This document shows positions 50,913-60,759 of a stretch of 64,000 nucleotides of DNA, in pieces. Made by a program: the position numbers and the translations under genes. The DNA lies in NCBI RefSeq assembly GCF_010093385.1, contig NZ_PDWV01000009.1, positions 20,528 through 84,527 of the forward strand, written 5' to 3'. The notes below the pieces were generated by a model. That model was not told the origin of the DNA. It was given only the letters and a program-made list of their open reading frames with translations, and did no database searches. Numbering within the stretch: position 1 is the stretch's first letter; each line of letters begins with the position of its first letter. Origin of the DNA: Pseudoxanthomonas mexicana (lineage in GTDB: Bacteria > Pseudomonadota > Gammaproteobacteria > Xanthomonadales > Xanthomonadaceae).

Positions 50913-51744
50913 GCTGGCGCTCCGGCGATCCGATGTCGGCATACAGGGCGGCGAGACGCTCGCGCGGTCCGCGCAGCGGGTCGTCCATCAGGAAGGTCGC
51001 CAACCGCGGCGTGAAGGTCGGCCAGCGCGCGTTCAAGGCATCCATGTCGCCATCGGCCGGCCCACCCTCGCCCCCGCGCGCGACGAACGCGGTCTCGCAC
51101 AGCACGTTGCGCCAGCCCAGGCCGGACAGCCGCAGGGACAGATCCACCAGGGCCGCGTACCACGAGGCGTAGCTGGCCGAGTCCAGCCCACCGACGCGCT
51201 TGCGGGCACTGCCACGCAACGCGACGGCATGCGCGACCGCAGCGGGCAGTTCCGGGTGCAGGGGCGGCATCGCCACGCAGGCCTGCGCGGTGCGTTCGAC
51301 GTCGTCCGGCGGCGGACTCACCTCCCCCAGCCGCGGCCAGGCCGCGGTCTCGCCGGCGTTGCACCAGGGCGTGGCGGTGGCGATGGCGGCATCGCGGGCC
51401 AGGCAGGCGGCCAGCTGCTGCAGCCAGCCGGGCAGAGGCTGCGCATCGGGCGACAGCACGACCACGTCGACATCGCCGCAGGCCGCCAGCATCTGGTCCA
51501 TGTGCGCCACTTCGCCCAGCATGCGCGGGCGCCGCGTGTAGTCGGCCTGCAGGGAGGTACGTGTCAGCCAGCGCTCGATGATGGCCAGCGCGCGCGGACC
51601 GGCCTGCGCATCGTCGGCCAGCCACAGCCGCGTGCCTGCGGGCGTGCCGGCATCCAGCGCCCCCAGGCAGGCATCGAGCGCATCGTCGTCGGTGCCGATC
51701 GGCAGCAGGACGATGGGCAGGGACGATGCGGGCGGCGGCGTCAC
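50896..51744 (-). CDS. Divergent glycosyltransferase-like protein coupled to xpsD
   Basis: The 282-residue protein has a GT-A-like Rossmann half (LPIVLLPIGTDDDALDACLGALDAG, VVVLSPDAQPLPGWLQQLAACL, each in part) but no canonical DxD at the expected place; VVLSPDAQP replaces it. The rest is poorly conserved. It starts with GTG overlapping the xpsD stop (GTGA), and its 3' end overlaps the next GT gene. It may be a non-catalytic partner of that enzyme. No signal peptide. Confidence 0.65.
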   Translation of the reverse strand: MTPPPASSLPIVLLPIGTDDDALDACLGALDAGTPAGTRLWLADDAQAGPRALAIIERWLTRTSLQADYTRRPRMLGEVAHMDQMLAACGDVDVVVLSPDAQPLPGWLQQLAACLARDAAIATATPWCNAGETAAWPRLGEVSPPPDDVERTAQACVAMPPLHPELPAAVAHAVALRGSARKRVGGLDSASYASWYAALVDLSLRLSGLGWRNVLCETAFVARGGEGGPADGDMDALNARWPTFTPRLATFLMDDPLRGPRERLAALYADIGSPERQRDLFG

Positions 51745-53945
51745 TTGGAACGCGGCGTGTTCAGCGGCTCAAGCGCACGGAAGCGCTTGCCGTACTCGTC
51801 GGTCAGGTCGTTGGCTTCCTGCGGGTTGCTGACGATGGTCGGCGTCAGCAGCACGATGACCTCGCTGCGCTCGGTGCCGGTGGTCTTCTTGCCGAACAGG
51901 CCGCCGATGATCGGCAGGCGGCTCAGGCCCGGGATGCCGGAGGAGCCCTGGGTCGCCGTATCGCTGATCAGCCCAGCCAGCATCACCGTGTTGCCGGCCT
52001 GCCCGGCGCCTTCGGTCTTGAAGCGGCGCGTGTTGATGCGCACGTTGCCGTTGGCGTCCGGCTCGCTGCCCGGTGAACTGACTTCCTGCACGATGTCCAG
52101 GAACACCATGCCGTCCTTGGTCACGCGCGGGCGCACCTTCAGGATCACGCCCGTGTCCAGGTACTGCACCTGGCTGTAGGTGTTGTCGGTGCCCAGTCCG
52201 GGGTTGACGGTGACCGACGAGATCGGGATGCGGCTGCCCACGTTGAGCGTGGCTTCGGCGTTGTTGCGCACGAAGATGGACGGCGTCTGCAGCAGGCGCA
52301 CGTCGGACACCTCATCCAGCGCGGTGATGACGGCCGCCGCGTCGTTCTTCACCAGGGTCCAGACCGCGCCCGCACCGCTCACGCCGCCGATGCTGCCGGC
52401 GAGGGTGCTCCACTTGCTGGGCCCGCCCGCGCCGGGCGCGGCGAAGGGGCCCAGGCCGTTGTCGGTCATCGCGCGTTCCAGGTACCAGTTCACGCCGTAG
52501 CTCAGGTCGCCGGTCAGCGACACTTCCGCGATCTGCGCTTCGATGTGGACCTGCAGCGGCATCACGTCCAGCTTCTCGACCACTTCGCGGATCGATTGCC
52601 AAGCGCTGGCGCTGGCGCGCACCAGCAGCGTGTTGGTTTCCTCGACCGCCGCCACGCCCACGCGTGCGCCGTCGACCTCCAGCGTCACCGCGCCGTTGCC
52701 GCTGTCGCGCTGGTTGAGCGAGAGCGAGCCGCCGCCCAGTCCTCCGCCCGAACCGCCGCTGCCGCTGCCACCGAAATCGACCGAACCCCCGGTGCCGTTC
52801 ATGCCACCATCGTTGATCTGCACGGGCTCGGTGCCCGGCATCAGCGACACGTTGCCCGCGCCGCCGGTGGAACGGGCATCGCCGGAGGCGCCGCCACCCG
52901 AGGCGCCGAAGACTTCGGCCAGGCGCTGGGCGAGTTCGCGCGCCTTGATGTATTTCAGCTCGTAGGAGAAAAGGCGGCTACCCTCGCCCGCGCCGTCGAT
53001 GCGCTCCAACCATTGCTGGATCTGGTCCAGGTAGGCCGGCTGCGGGGTGATCACCAGCACCGCGTTGGCGCCTTCCAGCGGCATGAAACGGAACATGCCG
53101 GCGCTGGGCGTCTTGCTGTCGTTGCCGAACACCTTTTCCAGGTCGGCCACCACGCGGGTGGCGCGCCCGGACTGCAGCGGGAACACGCCCACCGACATGC
53201 CCGACAGCCAGTCCACGTCGAAGATCTCGACGGTGCGCAGGTAGTTTTCCAGCTCGCTGCGCGTCCCGGCCAGGGTGATCACGTTGCGCGTGCCGTCGAC
53301 GTTGACGATGGCGTTCGGCCGCGCGTACGGCTCCAGCACCTTCTTCATCTCGCTGGCCGAAATGAAGCGCAGCGGCACCACGCGCACTTCGTAGCCGCGC
53401 GCATTCGAGGCCGGGCCCGTGCGCGGCGCCACGCTGCCGGCCAGGGCCTGGTCGGCAGGGATGATGTTGTAGCGGCCACCGCTGTAGACCAGGCGCGCGT
53501 TGTTCCAGCCCAGCACCATCTCCAGCAGGTTGTACGCCTCAGCAGGCGACACCGGCTTGGGCGTGCCCAGCCTCACCGTGCCCTGCACGCCCGGCGCGAT
53601 CACGTAGTTCTGCCCCAGCATGTCGCCGAGGATGGCCTTGACCACGGCGTGCACGGACTCGCCTTCGAAATTGAAGGTGGCCGAACCGCTGCTGGCCCCG
53701 CCCAGCGAGGGCAGCGGCGCGCTGGCCGCACTGCGGTTGATCATCTGCCCGTTGCCGCGGCGGATCTGCGCCTGCGGACCGGTGACGGGCGCCTCATCCT
53801 CCTTCATGGCCGTGGTCTGCGCCGCGCCCGGCACGACCTCGCCCGTCGCCGCGGGCGCGGTCCGGCGCACGTCGGGCACGGGGGTGCTGGCGCAGCCGGC
53901 CAGCAGGCCCAGGCAGAGGGAAAACAGGATCACGCGTAACGTCAT
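51741..53945 (-). CDS. xpsD: Type II secretion outer-membrane secretin
   Basis: XpsD (GspD) forms the outer-membrane channel. The 734-residue lipoprotein has a signal ending in LAGC (lipobox), N0-N3 domains (about 90-440, including VVKAILGDMLGQNYVIAPG and VNVDGTRNVITLAGTRSELE, each in part), a Gly/Ser-rich insert in N3 (about 350-405) and the secretin core with VNPGLGTDNTYSQVQYLDTGV and GIPGLSRLPIIGGLFG. It ends the xps series, as in Xanthomonas. The tail NTPRSK is short and no separate pilotin is coded nearby. Confidence 0.96.
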   Translation of the reverse strand: MTLRVILFSLCLGLLAGCASTPVPDVRRTAPAATGEVVPGAAQTTAMKEDEAPVTGPQAQIRRGNGQMINRSAASAPLPSLGGASSGSATFNFEGESVHAVVKAILGDMLGQNYVIAPGVQGTVRLGTPKPVSPAEAYNLLEMVLGWNNARLVYSGGRYNIIPADQALAGSVAPRTGPASNARGYEVRVVPLRFISASEMKKVLEPYARPNAIVNVDGTRNVITLAGTRSELENYLRTVEIFDVDWLSGMSVGVFPLQSGRATRVVADLEKVFGNDSKTPSAGMFRFMPLEGANAVLVITPQPAYLDQIQQWLERIDGAGEGSRLFSYELKYIKARELAQRLAEVFGASGGGASGDARSTGGAGNVSLMPGTEPVQINDGGMNGTGGSVDFGGSGSGGSGGGLGGGSLSLNQRDSGNGAVTLEVDGARVGVAAVEETNTLLVRASASAWQSIREVVEKLDVMPLQVHIEAQIAEVSLTGDLSYGVNWYLERAMTDNGLGPFAAPGAGGPSKWSTLAGSIGGVSGAGAVWTLVKNDAAAVITALDEVSDVRLLQTPSIFVRNNAEATLNVGSRIPISSVTVNPGLGTDNTYSQVQYLDTGVILKVRPRVTKDGMVFLDIVQEVSSPGSEPDANGNVRINTRRFKTEGAGQAGNTVMLAGLISDTATQGSSGIPGLSRLPIIGGLFGKKTTGTERSEVIVLLTPTIVSNPQEANDLTDEYGKRFRALEPLNTPRSK

Positions 53946-53954
53946 GCCGGCACT

Positions 53955-54773
53955 CTACTGTGTCTTGCCGGGCGTTGCCGGCGGCGGGGTGGGTTGCGCC
54001 TGCTGCTGTCGCAGCTGCGCGCGGCGCTGCTCGATGCGCTGGCGGATGGCTTCCATCTGCTGGTCGGTGGTGGTCGCAGGAGCGGCAGGCGCCTCCGTCG
54101 CGGAGGCGGGCGCCACCGCGTCCGCCGTGGCGGCCGGAGGCGGTACCGGGACCGGGGCCGGTCCTGCGGGGATCGCAACCGGCGCACTGTTGCCGCCGGT
54201 CGGGCGTGCACCCGGCATGGGGGCGGCGGCCGGCGGCACGGTTCCGGTCCCGGTGATCACGGTGGGCGGCTGTCCGCCGGCCCCGTCGAACACCCGCAGT
54301 TCGATTTCGCGACGCCCTTCCGGCCCGTCGAACACGGCCCGGCGCGGCGCCAGTTCGGTCAGTCGCCAGCCCGGGAAGCCGGCCGGCGATTCGCCCAGCT
54401 TCACCCGCAGGCCCTCGCCGCCCTGCGCCGGCTGCACGATGGCCAGCTCCAGGCGTGGCGTGATCAGGACGCTGCTCAGCACCAGGTCGAAGGCCGGCGC
54501 GGCCGCTTCCTCACCCGACAGGAAGAACGGCTTGGGACGCCGGTCTTCCGAGAACAAAGGCCGTTCGCCCACCATCGCGTACTGCGGCAACGGACCCAGC
54601 CGTTCCGGCGGCGCCGCGGGCAGTCGCGGCAGGGGCTGCACCAGGTCCGGGTCGGCGGGCAGCGGCGTGATCCACCCGCCCAGCCCGAACATCGCCAGCA
54701 CGGCGACCAGCAACGACCACCCCGCGACCACTGCGAGGATCCAGGTGCGGGCGTTCCAGGCGTCACGGCGCAC
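53955..54773 (-). CDS. xpsN: Type II secretion protein N (GspC-like coupling protein)
   Basis: The 272-residue protein has one N-terminal membrane helix (about 12-34), an HR-like beta domain (FDLVLSSVLITPRLELAIVQ) with PLFSEDRRPKPF ahead of it, a Pro/Ala-rich linker and a terminal coiled coil. In Xanthomonas XpsN plays the GspC-like role, contacting the secretin XpsD and the XpsL-M platform. A PDZ domain is absent, as in XpsN. It overlaps xpsM by 11 bp. Confidence 0.85.
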   Translation of the reverse strand: MRRDAWNARTWILAVVAGWSLLVAVLAMFGLGGWITPLPADPDLVQPLPRLPAAPPERLGPLPQYAMVGERPLFSEDRRPKPFFLSGEEAAAPAFDLVLSSVLITPRLELAIVQPAQGGEGLRVKLGESPAGFPGWRLTELAPRRAVFDGPEGRREIELRVFDGAGGQPPTVITGTGTVPPAAAPMPGARPTGGNSAPVAIPAGPAPVPVPPPAATADAVAPASATEAPAAPATTTDQQMEAIRQRIEQRRAQLRQQQAQPTPPPATPGKTQ

Positions 54774-55383
54774 GTGCAGGCTCCCGTGGCGCGGCCGGCG
54801 ACGGCTTGAGGTATCCGTACAGGTCGAAGTTCACGTCCAGGCCACCGGCCCCGGTTTCGCTGGCCTGGAAGGCGTAGCGCTGCGCCAGGATGTTGAGGTT
54901 CTCCACGAACAGGCGCGGACTGCCGGATTCGATCTGGTGCAGCACCGAGGCCAGTTCCGGCGCTCCGCACCGCAGGCGCACCTGCACCACCACGCGCGGA
55001 TAGACCTCGCGGCCGGTGAGGGCCAGCGGCGACTGGTTGGCGATGGCGCAGCTGCGGTTGCCCGGACTGGCCTGCTTGACGATGGCTTCCAGCCGCTGGA
55101 CCAGGCCGGCGGTGGCCAGCTCGACCGTCGCTTCCGGAAGGAAACCGGGACGCTGCGCCTGCTGTTCCAGCGCCGCGGCCAGTTCGCGCTGCACCTGCGG
55201 CGCCTGCTGCAGCTGGGTGCGGATGCGCAGTTCGCGTTCGCGCAGTTCCGCCACGCGACGGCCGGTCTCCTGCATGGGCACGGTCCACCACGGGTGCACC
55301 AAAAGCAGGTATCCCAGCAACAGGGCGCCCAGCAGCAGGGCCAGCGCCAGCCAGCGGTCGCGGTCAGTGATGGCCGGCGGCAT
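54763..55383 (-). CDS. xpsM: Type II secretion protein M
   Basis: The 206-residue inner-membrane protein has one helix at about 11-31 (WLALALLLGALLLGYLLLVH), a charged coiled coil (VAELRERELRIRTQLQQAPQVQ, in part) and a ferredoxin-like periplasmic domain (YPRVVVQVRLRCGAPELASVLHQIE, in part). It is the GspM subtype that partners XpsL. Overlaps xpsL by 20 bp and xpsN by 11 bp. Confidence 0.88.
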   Translation of the reverse strand: MPPAITDRDRWLALALLLGALLLGYLLLVHPWWTVPMQETGRRVAELRERELRIRTQLQQAPQVQRELAAALEQQAQRPGFLPEATVELATAGLVQRLEAIVKQASPGNRSCAIANQSPLALTGREVYPRVVVQVRLRCGAPELASVLHQIESGSPRLFVENLNILAQRYAFQASETGAGGLDVNFDLYGYLKPSPAAPREPARAP

Positions 55384-56506
55384 CGGCGCCTCCCGCAGAT
55401 GTGGCGGCGGACGGATCCTGCTTGCCCAGCAGTTCGGCGGTCAGGGTGAAGCGGTCCATGCGCGTACGCGGATCCGGCTGCAGGGCACCGCTCAGCGCGG
55501 GGTTGCGCCACAGTGGAGACCCCTGCAGGCGTGCGACCAGCCCCGAGGCCTCGGGGCTGAAGCCGATCAGCGTCAGGCGATCGCCTTCGATCGCCAGCTT
55601 CTCGAGATACGTGGTATCGGGCAGCCGGCGGGTGATCTCATCCATCACTTCCAGCGCCGTCGGGCGCCGGGCGCTGGTCTGGTTCAGGGTGGTGGTGCCG
55701 GCGACCAGGTCGACCAGTTGCTGGCGTTGCGCGGCCACCCGGCGCGCGGCGTCGGCGTTGGCCTCGACCTGCGCGGCGAATGCCTCGGCCCCGGCCTGCC
55801 GGTTGTCGAGCACCCGCCACGCTGCGAACACCAGCGCGCACAGGGCGATGCCCGCGAACACCAGGTGCAGGCGACGCTGGGGGGCCTGGCGCGTCGCGCG
55901 CGCCTCTTCCGGCAGCAGGTTGACCCCCAGCGGCAGGCCGGCGGCATCCTCGACATCGGCGCCGGCCAGGTCGCTGGCCAGCGCACCCAGTCCGGACAGG
56001 CCGGCGGCAAAGGTCGCCTTCGGCACGGCGACCAGTTCCCCCTCCAGCTGCCCGTCCCCGCGCACACCCAGCCCCCGCGCATCGAAGCACGCCTCATGGG
56101 CGGCGAACGGGGTCTGCCGGTCGATCTCGAAACGGACGACATCGCGCAGCCGATCAGCCGCGGCGGACGGCAGCAGCAGCCTGCGCCGCAGCACTTTGTC
56201 GGCGGGCATCAGCCACCAGCGGGGCAGATCCGCCAGGCGGGTGCCCAGCAGTGCGCGCAGTTCGCCCGGCGTCACCGTGGCAGGCAACCGCGCCAGTGCA
56301 TGCCGGTGCGCGGCCTGCTGCCAGGCCATGGCCACCTCGTCTTCGTGGCGCTGGAAGAGCAGGCGGTCGCCGGTCAGGCCCAGCAGCACGCGCCAGCGTG
56401 CCGGCAGCCAGGTCGCCAGTGCCTGTCCCCACCAGACCAGGAAGCCGCCGGGCCCCGTGCCAAGTCGGGCGCGGAACCGCTGCAAGGTGTCGCGTACGCC
56501 GCTCAT
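55364..56506 (-). CDS. xpsL: Type II secretion protein L
   Basis: The 380-residue protein has a cytoplasmic GspL actin-like domain (about 1-205; [18 protein letters not shown] is the GspL/PilM-like motif), one membrane helix near 212-232 ([15 protein letters not shown]) and a PilN-like periplasmic domain. It recruits the ATPase GspE to the membrane in known systems. No gspE is adjacent here. Overlaps xpsK by 4 bp. Confidence 0.9.
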   Translation of the reverse strand: MSGVRDTLQRFRARLGTGPGGFLVWWGQALATWLPARWRVLLGLTGDRLLFQRHEDEVAMAWQQAAHRHALARLPATVTPGELRALLGTRLADLPRWWLMPADKVLRRRLLLPSAAADRLRDVVRFEIDRQTPFAAHEACFDARGLGVRGDGQLEGELVAVPKATFAAGLSGLGALASDLAGADVEDAAGLPLGVNLLPEEARATRQAPQRRLHLVFAGIALCALVFAAWRVLDNRQAGAEAFAAQVEANADAARRVAAQRQQLVDLVAGTTTLNQTSARRPTALEVMDEITRRLPDTTYLEKLAIEGDRLTLIGFSPEASGLVARLQGSPLWRNPALSGALQPDPRTRMDRFTLTAELLGKQDPSAATSAGGADAAGHH

Positions 56507-57354
56507 TGTGGTGACGCGCCCTCCTCCCAGCGCAACAAGGTGTAGGCCGAACCCGGTACCGGGCTGGCCCCCGCGCGCACCACCGTCCGCAACGACGTCT
56601 CGCGGCCATCGGCCAGCCGCGCACGGCTCTCGATACTATACGTGCCGCTGCCGGTGCCGACGAGTTGCAGGGCGCCCGCGGCGCCGGCCGCTTCGCGCTG
56701 CGCCAGCCACGCCGTGGCATCCATGCCCATCGCCACCAGCACCGGCCCCTGCGCATAGGTGGCATCGGGTTGCCCGCGTCCCGAGTACAGGGTGAGGAAC
56801 GGTTCCAGCCGCGCGTACAGATCGGGCGTCATGCCCAGCACCTGTTCCAGCTCGGCGATGGTCTCGAAAGGCGCGTCCTTGGCGCCGTAAGGGCGCCCGG
56901 CCGCCGCATAGTCGCCGTCTTCCGCGCCGCCGACCGGCTGGCTGAGGTCGTCGGCATCGCGCCAGTCCACGATGGCCGCCGCCAGCGCGTCGCAGGCATC
57001 GGGCGGCTCGCCCAATGCCTGCATCAGGCGGGACAGCAGCGGCACGTCGGCCTGGTTCAGGTCGACCTTGCCGGTCTCGTCGATGATGCGGACCTGCACG
57101 TCGTGCCCATCGAACCGCCACGCGTAAGCGCGGCCGTTCGGTTGCCAGTGCGTTTCCGGATTGCGGTCCGCCACGCGCACCAGCGCGTACTCCATGCCAG
57201 CCCGCGCGATCTCCTGCACCATCGCACCGCGGCTTCCCACCCGGCCCTGCAGGGCCTCGATACGTGCCGTCAGCGCGTACGCGCCCACCAGCGCGGTGAG
57301 CAGGGCCACCAGCCACAGCACCAGCAACAGCGCGGCACCGCGCATGCCGGTCAT
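56503..57354 (-). CDS. xpsK: Type II secretion minor pseudopilin K
   Basis: The 283-residue pseudopilin has a hydrophobic start ([22 protein letters not shown]) typical of GspK, the large minor pseudopilin with an inserted helical domain between beta strands. Metal-binding-like D/E positions ([18 protein letters not shown]) match GspK. It caps the pseudopilus with XpsI and XpsJ. The ATG overlaps the xpsJ stop (ATGA). Confidence 0.92.
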   Translation of the reverse strand: MTGMRGAALLLVLWLVALLTALVGAYALTARIEALQGRVGSRGAMVQEIARAGMEYALVRVADRNPETHWQPNGRAYAWRFDGHDVQVRIIDETGKVDLNQADVPLLSRLMQALGEPPDACDALAAAIVDWRDADDLSQPVGGAEDGDYAAAGRPYGAKDAPFETIAELEQVLGMTPDLYARLEPFLTLYSGRGQPDATYAQGPVLVAMGMDATAWLAQREAAGAAGALQLVGTGSGTYSIESRARLADGRETSLRTVVRAGASPVPGSAYTLLRWEEGASPQ

Positions 57355-58022
57355 GGCAGCACCGGGGCGTTCCCGCCGGACAGCGCGCCGCCGCCGGCGC
57401 CGCCCTCACTGCGTGCCAGCGTCACCACCAGGTCGGGCCAGCGCCCACCCCGGACGGCTTCCACTTCCATCTTGACCTGCAATGGCAGCATCTCCGAGGT
57501 CTCCCACCGGTCCTGCCACGGCCCCAGGCGGTTGTCCGCATCCAATCCGCGGTAGTGGAAGCGCACCACGCGCAGGCCATCGGCCAGCCGCTCGGCGCGC
57601 AGGCCGCGCGCCGCCAGGTCCACGTCCTCCAGCGACGCCTCCGGCTGCGCCACCGCGAAGGCGACCCGCAGCTGTCCCGTCTCGTCGGCGACCACGTCAT
57701 GCAGGTAGGGGCCGCCGTAACCCAGATAGTCGGGCAGGTCGGCCACGAAACGCATGCGCTGTGGCGACCCCAGGAAGCGCGCCTGCCGCAGCGTGCCGCG
57801 GTCGGTCGCGAACACGATCGGCTGCGCCGAGGCCAGCCGTGCGCGCAGATAGCCGTGCACGGCGCGCATGCGCTCGCTGGCCTGCGCCATGTCCTCGCCG
57901 CGGGTGACCACCGCGGTGGACGAGCGCAGCGTGGCGAAGGCCAGCGCCAGCCCGGCCGCCAGCAGGACCAGCGCCAGCAGCACTTCGATCAGGGTGAAGC
58001 CCTGGGCGCGGCGCGATGTCAT
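57351..58022 (-). CDS. xpsJ: Type II secretion minor pseudopilin J
   Basis: The 223-residue protein carries the prepilin site [21 protein letters not shown] and a GspJ-type C-terminal domain ([36 protein letters not shown]). ATG 58022 is chosen because the pseudopilin leader starts there, and it overlaps the xpsI stop by 4 bp. Part of the pseudopilus tip. Confidence 0.92.
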   Translation of the reverse strand: MTSRRAQGFTLIEVLLALVLLAAGLALAFATLRSSTAVVTRGEDMAQASERMRAVHGYLRARLASAQPIVFATDRGTLRQARFLGSPQRMRFVADLPDYLGYGGPYLHDVVADETGQLRVAFAVAQPEASLEDVDLAARGLRAERLADGLRVVRFHYRGLDADNRLGPWQDRWETSEMLPLQVKMEVEAVRGGRWPDLVVTLARSEGGAGGGALSGGNAPVLP

Positions 58023-58450
58023 GGCGATACCGCCTGGTTGATGTCGCGCGGCGCCAGGCGCAGCGTGCGCCACTGCAGCGCCTGTCCGCGGCCCTCGCCC
58101 CAGCGCACCTGCAGGCGCACGTCGAGCAGCTGCGGGGCGCCCGGATCGCGCTGCGCACGCGCCGCCAGCGGATCGGCGAACGGCGCCACGTCCAGTTGCC
58201 AGCGGTAGCGGTCGCGTTCGAAACCGCCCTCCTGCCATCCCGGCTGCAAGGCTTCGCCCGCACCCAGCTGCGCCAGCAGCGACTGCGCATGCAGGGTGGC
58301 GCGGCTGGCATCGGCGGACTCGCGCACCTGCCGCGTCGCCCCCGACAGCGAGCCCAGCAGCAGGGTCAGGGCCAGCGCCAGCAGCGCGAACGCCACGATG
58401 ACCTCCAGCAGGGTGAACCCCTGCTGCCGCACGGACGACGGCGTATTCAT
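58019..58450 (-). CDS. xpsI: Type II secretion minor pseudopilin I
   Basis: The 143-residue protein has prepilin site RQQG|FTLLEVIVAFALLALA and a GspI-like domain with RQVRESADASRATLHAQSLL and YRWQLDVAPF. ATG 58450 overlaps the xpsH stop by 4 bp. It nucleates the tip with XpsJ and XpsK. Confidence 0.92.
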   Translation of the reverse strand: MNTPSSVRQQGFTLLEVIVAFALLALALTLLLGSLSGATRQVRESADASRATLHAQSLLAQLGAGEALQPGWQEGGFERDRYRWQLDVAPFADPLAARAQRDPGAPQLLDVRLQVRWGEGRGQALQWRTLRLAPRDINQAVSP

Positions 58451-58956
58451 GGCGCACGCACCTCGTCGCGCAGCAGGCGCACCTCGCCGGTCAGCCAGCC
58501 GACGTCCACGCTCCATGCCGCGCGCCCGCTCGCCAGCGAGACCCGGCCTCCGGTCGAGCCGCCGTCCGGGAAGAACAGGATGGCCCCCTCGCCCGCACGC
58601 GCCTGCGCTTCCCGCGCGCCGGTGAAGCGCACCGCCAGCGATGCGTCGATGGCACCGCGGCGGTCGCCGGCGGCTTCCCACTGGTGCGCGCGCGGATCGA
58701 TGCGGAAGCGCTGCGCCTGCCCGGTGGCGATGGCACGCGCCCGCGTATAGCGCAGCTGCGCGGCGATCTCCTTGGATTCGGAGCGCAGGCGCATGCCTTC
58801 CATGCCGCCGGTAAAGACCATCGCCGCCAGCACCGCGGCGGCGGCCATCAGGGCCACCACCAGCAGGGTTTCGAGCAGGGTGAATCCGTCCTGCCGGGCA
58901 CCGGCAGGCCGCCCGCCGGGCGCGTGGGCATGCGAGGGGGCGCTGCGGCAGGCCAC
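58447..58956 (-). CDS. xpsH: Type II secretion minor pseudopilin H
   Basis: The 169-residue protein starts with GTG and has a longer than usual N-terminal leader of 23 residues before the prepilin site ARQDG|FTLLETLLVVALMAA. The GspH domain follows (LRSESKEIAAQLRYTRARAI, GAILFFPDGGSTGGRV). No closer start codon precedes the site, and Shine-Dalgarno is weak. 18 bp after xpsG. Confidence 0.88.
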   Translation of the reverse strand: MACRSAPSHAHAPGGRPAGARQDGFTLLETLLVVALMAAAAVLAAMVFTGGMEGMRLRSESKEIAAQLRYTRARAIATGQAQRFRIDPRAHQWEAAGDRRGAIDASLAVRFTGAREAQARAGEGAILFFPDGGSTGGRVSLASGRAAWSVDVGWLTGEVRLLRDEVRAP

Positions 58957-58974
58957 GACGGTGGGCGCCGGCGC

Positions 58975-59409
58975 TTACTCGTTCCGCAGGTCCGCGTCGA
59001 CGCTGTCGCCGCCGGCCTTGCCGTCCGCGCCCAGGCTGATCAGGTCGAACCGCTGCGATTCACCGGGGATGCGGTACTCGATAGGATTCTTCCAGGGGTC
59101 CAGCAGTTCGCTTTCCTTCGCATACGGCCCCAGCCAGCCGGCCACGTTGCCGGGCTGCGTCACCAGGTCGGACAGCTGCGCGGGATAGCTGCCGGTGTCC
59201 AGCTGGTAGGTCTCGATCTTGCCGGACAGCGTCTGCAGCTGCGACTGCGCCAGCTTCACCTTGCCGCTGTCCGCACCGCCCATCACGCGGCTGCCCACCA
59301 GCACCAGGATGCCGCCGATCAGCACCAGCACGATGATGATCTCCAGCAGGCTGAAACCCTGCTGCGAGCGCGGCGAGCGGAATGCGGTCTGCGGGCGCGG
59401 ATGGGACAT
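58975..59409 (-). CDS. xpsG: Type II secretion major pseudopilin G
   Basis: The 144-residue major pseudopilin has prepilin site SQQG|FSLLEIIIVLVLIGGIL, an alpha-helical stalk, LDTGSYPAQ, and the Ca-site region DPWKNPIEY ... LISLGADGKAGGDSVDADL, all GspG landmarks. It builds the pseudopilus shaft. Cleavage needs a prepilin peptidase (PilD/XpsO) not in this window. Confidence 0.95.
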   Translation of the reverse strand: MSHPRPQTAFRSPRSQQGFSLLEIIIVLVLIGGILVLVGSRVMGGADSGKVKLAQSQLQTLSGKIETYQLDTGSYPAQLSDLVTQPGNVAGWLGPYAKESELLDPWKNPIEYRIPGESQRFDLISLGADGKAGGDSVDADLRNE

Positions 59410-59428
59410 GGTGCGGATTCTCCGGAAT

Positions 59429-60643
59429 TCAGTTGATGGCGCCGGTCAGATCGTACAGCGGGACCAGCACGGCGATGATGACCACGCCCACCACCGCCGC
59501 CAGGACCAGCGTGATGGCGGGGACCAGGGCGGCCAGCATACGGTCCAGCACCTGAGCGGTTTCCTGCTCGAAGGTCTCGGCCGTCTTCAGCAGCATGCCG
59601 TCCAGCGCGCCCGACTCCTCGCCCACCTGGATCATCTGCAGGGCCAGCCGCGGGAAACGCTTGCCCTTGCCCAGCGACGCCGACAGGCCGTGGCCGTTCT
59701 TGACGTCGTCGGCGGCGGCATCGACATCGGCGGCCAGTGCGCGGTTGCCCAGCACGTTGCGGGCGATGCCCAGCGCGGTCAGCAGCGGCACGCCGTTCTT
59801 CAGCAGCGTGCCCAGGGTGCGCGCGAGGCGGGCGGTCTCCAGCCGCGCCAGCAGCGGGCCGGCCAGCGGCCGTTCCAGCAGCCAGGCGTCCAGTCGCGCG
59901 CGGAAAGCCGGGTCGCGGCGGCGCCGGTCGAACCACAGCACCGCCAGCGCGGGCACGGCGATCAGCACGAACCAGAAATCGCGGACGAAGGCGCCCAGCC
60001 ACAACACCCCGCGCGTGAACCACGGCAGCGTGACGTCCAGGCTTTCGTACATCACCGCGAACTGCGGTACCACGTATCCCAGCAGGAACAGCAGCGCCAG
60101 CCCCACCACCACCAGCAGGATCGCCGGATAGACCAGGGCATTCACCACGCGTCCCTTCAGCGCGCGGCTGCGCTCCAGGTAGTCGCCCAGCCGCTGCAGC
60201 GTGTCGTGCAGGCTGCCACCGGCTTCGCCCGCACGCACCATGTTGATGTACAGCCGCGAGAACAGGCCATGCTGGCGGTCGAGCGCCGCCGACAGCGGCG
60301 CGCCGCCGCGCCCGGCATCGCGGATGTCGGCGATCACGCGCCGCGCCTTCTCGTCCTCGGGCAGGTCCAGCAGGATGCCCAGCGCGCGGTCCAGCGGCTG
60401 GCCCGCGCCCAGCAGCGTGGCCAGCTGCTGGGGGAACTGCACCAGGCGGTCACCGCCGAACGCATGGGGACGCCACAACTGCGTCCAGCTGCGACCGGCA
60501 CCGGCCACCGCAGGCACCGCTTCCACCGGCAGGTGTCCCTGCTCCTGCAGCCGCGTCACGACATCGGCGTCGCTGGCGGCCTCCATCTGGCCTTCCAGCA
60601 TCTCGCCATGCGCGTTGAGGGCCTTGTAACGATAGAGCGGCAT
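59429..60643 (-). CDS. xpsF: Type II secretion inner-membrane platform protein F
   Basis: The 404-residue polytopic protein has two GspF repeats (FPQQLATLLGAGQPLDRALG and RLARTLGTLLKNGVPLLTALG) and membrane helices near 170-190, 220-245 and 375-400. It is the assembly platform the GspE ATPase normally drives. In Xanthomonas xpsE precedes xpsF; here a subtilase gene lies upstream and no xpsE is seen. ATG 60643 is used because homology starts MPLYRYKALN; no Shine-Dalgarno is visible. Confidence 0.94.
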   Translation of the reverse strand: MPLYRYKALNAHGEMLEGQMEAASDADVVTRLQEQGHLPVEAVPAVAGAGRSWTQLWRPHAFGGDRLVQFPQQLATLLGAGQPLDRALGILLDLPEDEKARRVIADIRDAGRGGAPLSAALDRQHGLFSRLYINMVRAGEAGGSLHDTLQRLGDYLERSRALKGRVVNALVYPAILLVVVGLALLFLLGYVVPQFAVMYESLDVTLPWFTRGVLWLGAFVRDFWFVLIAVPALAVLWFDRRRRDPAFRARLDAWLLERPLAGPLLARLETARLARTLGTLLKNGVPLLTALGIARNVLGNRALAADVDAAADDVKNGHGLSASLGKGKRFPRLALQMIQVGEESGALDGMLLKTAETFEQETAQVLDRMLAALVPAITLVLAAVVGVVIIAVLVPLYDLTGAIN

Positions 60644-60759
60644 GCCGATGGGAACGGGGAGAATGCGCCAACTTACCGCATTCACCGGGGCATCGTCATG
60701 CGCGGACCCTGCAGGCGCCTCGGCCCGGGCATTCCGGGACCGAGGAGCCGCACGCCCGC

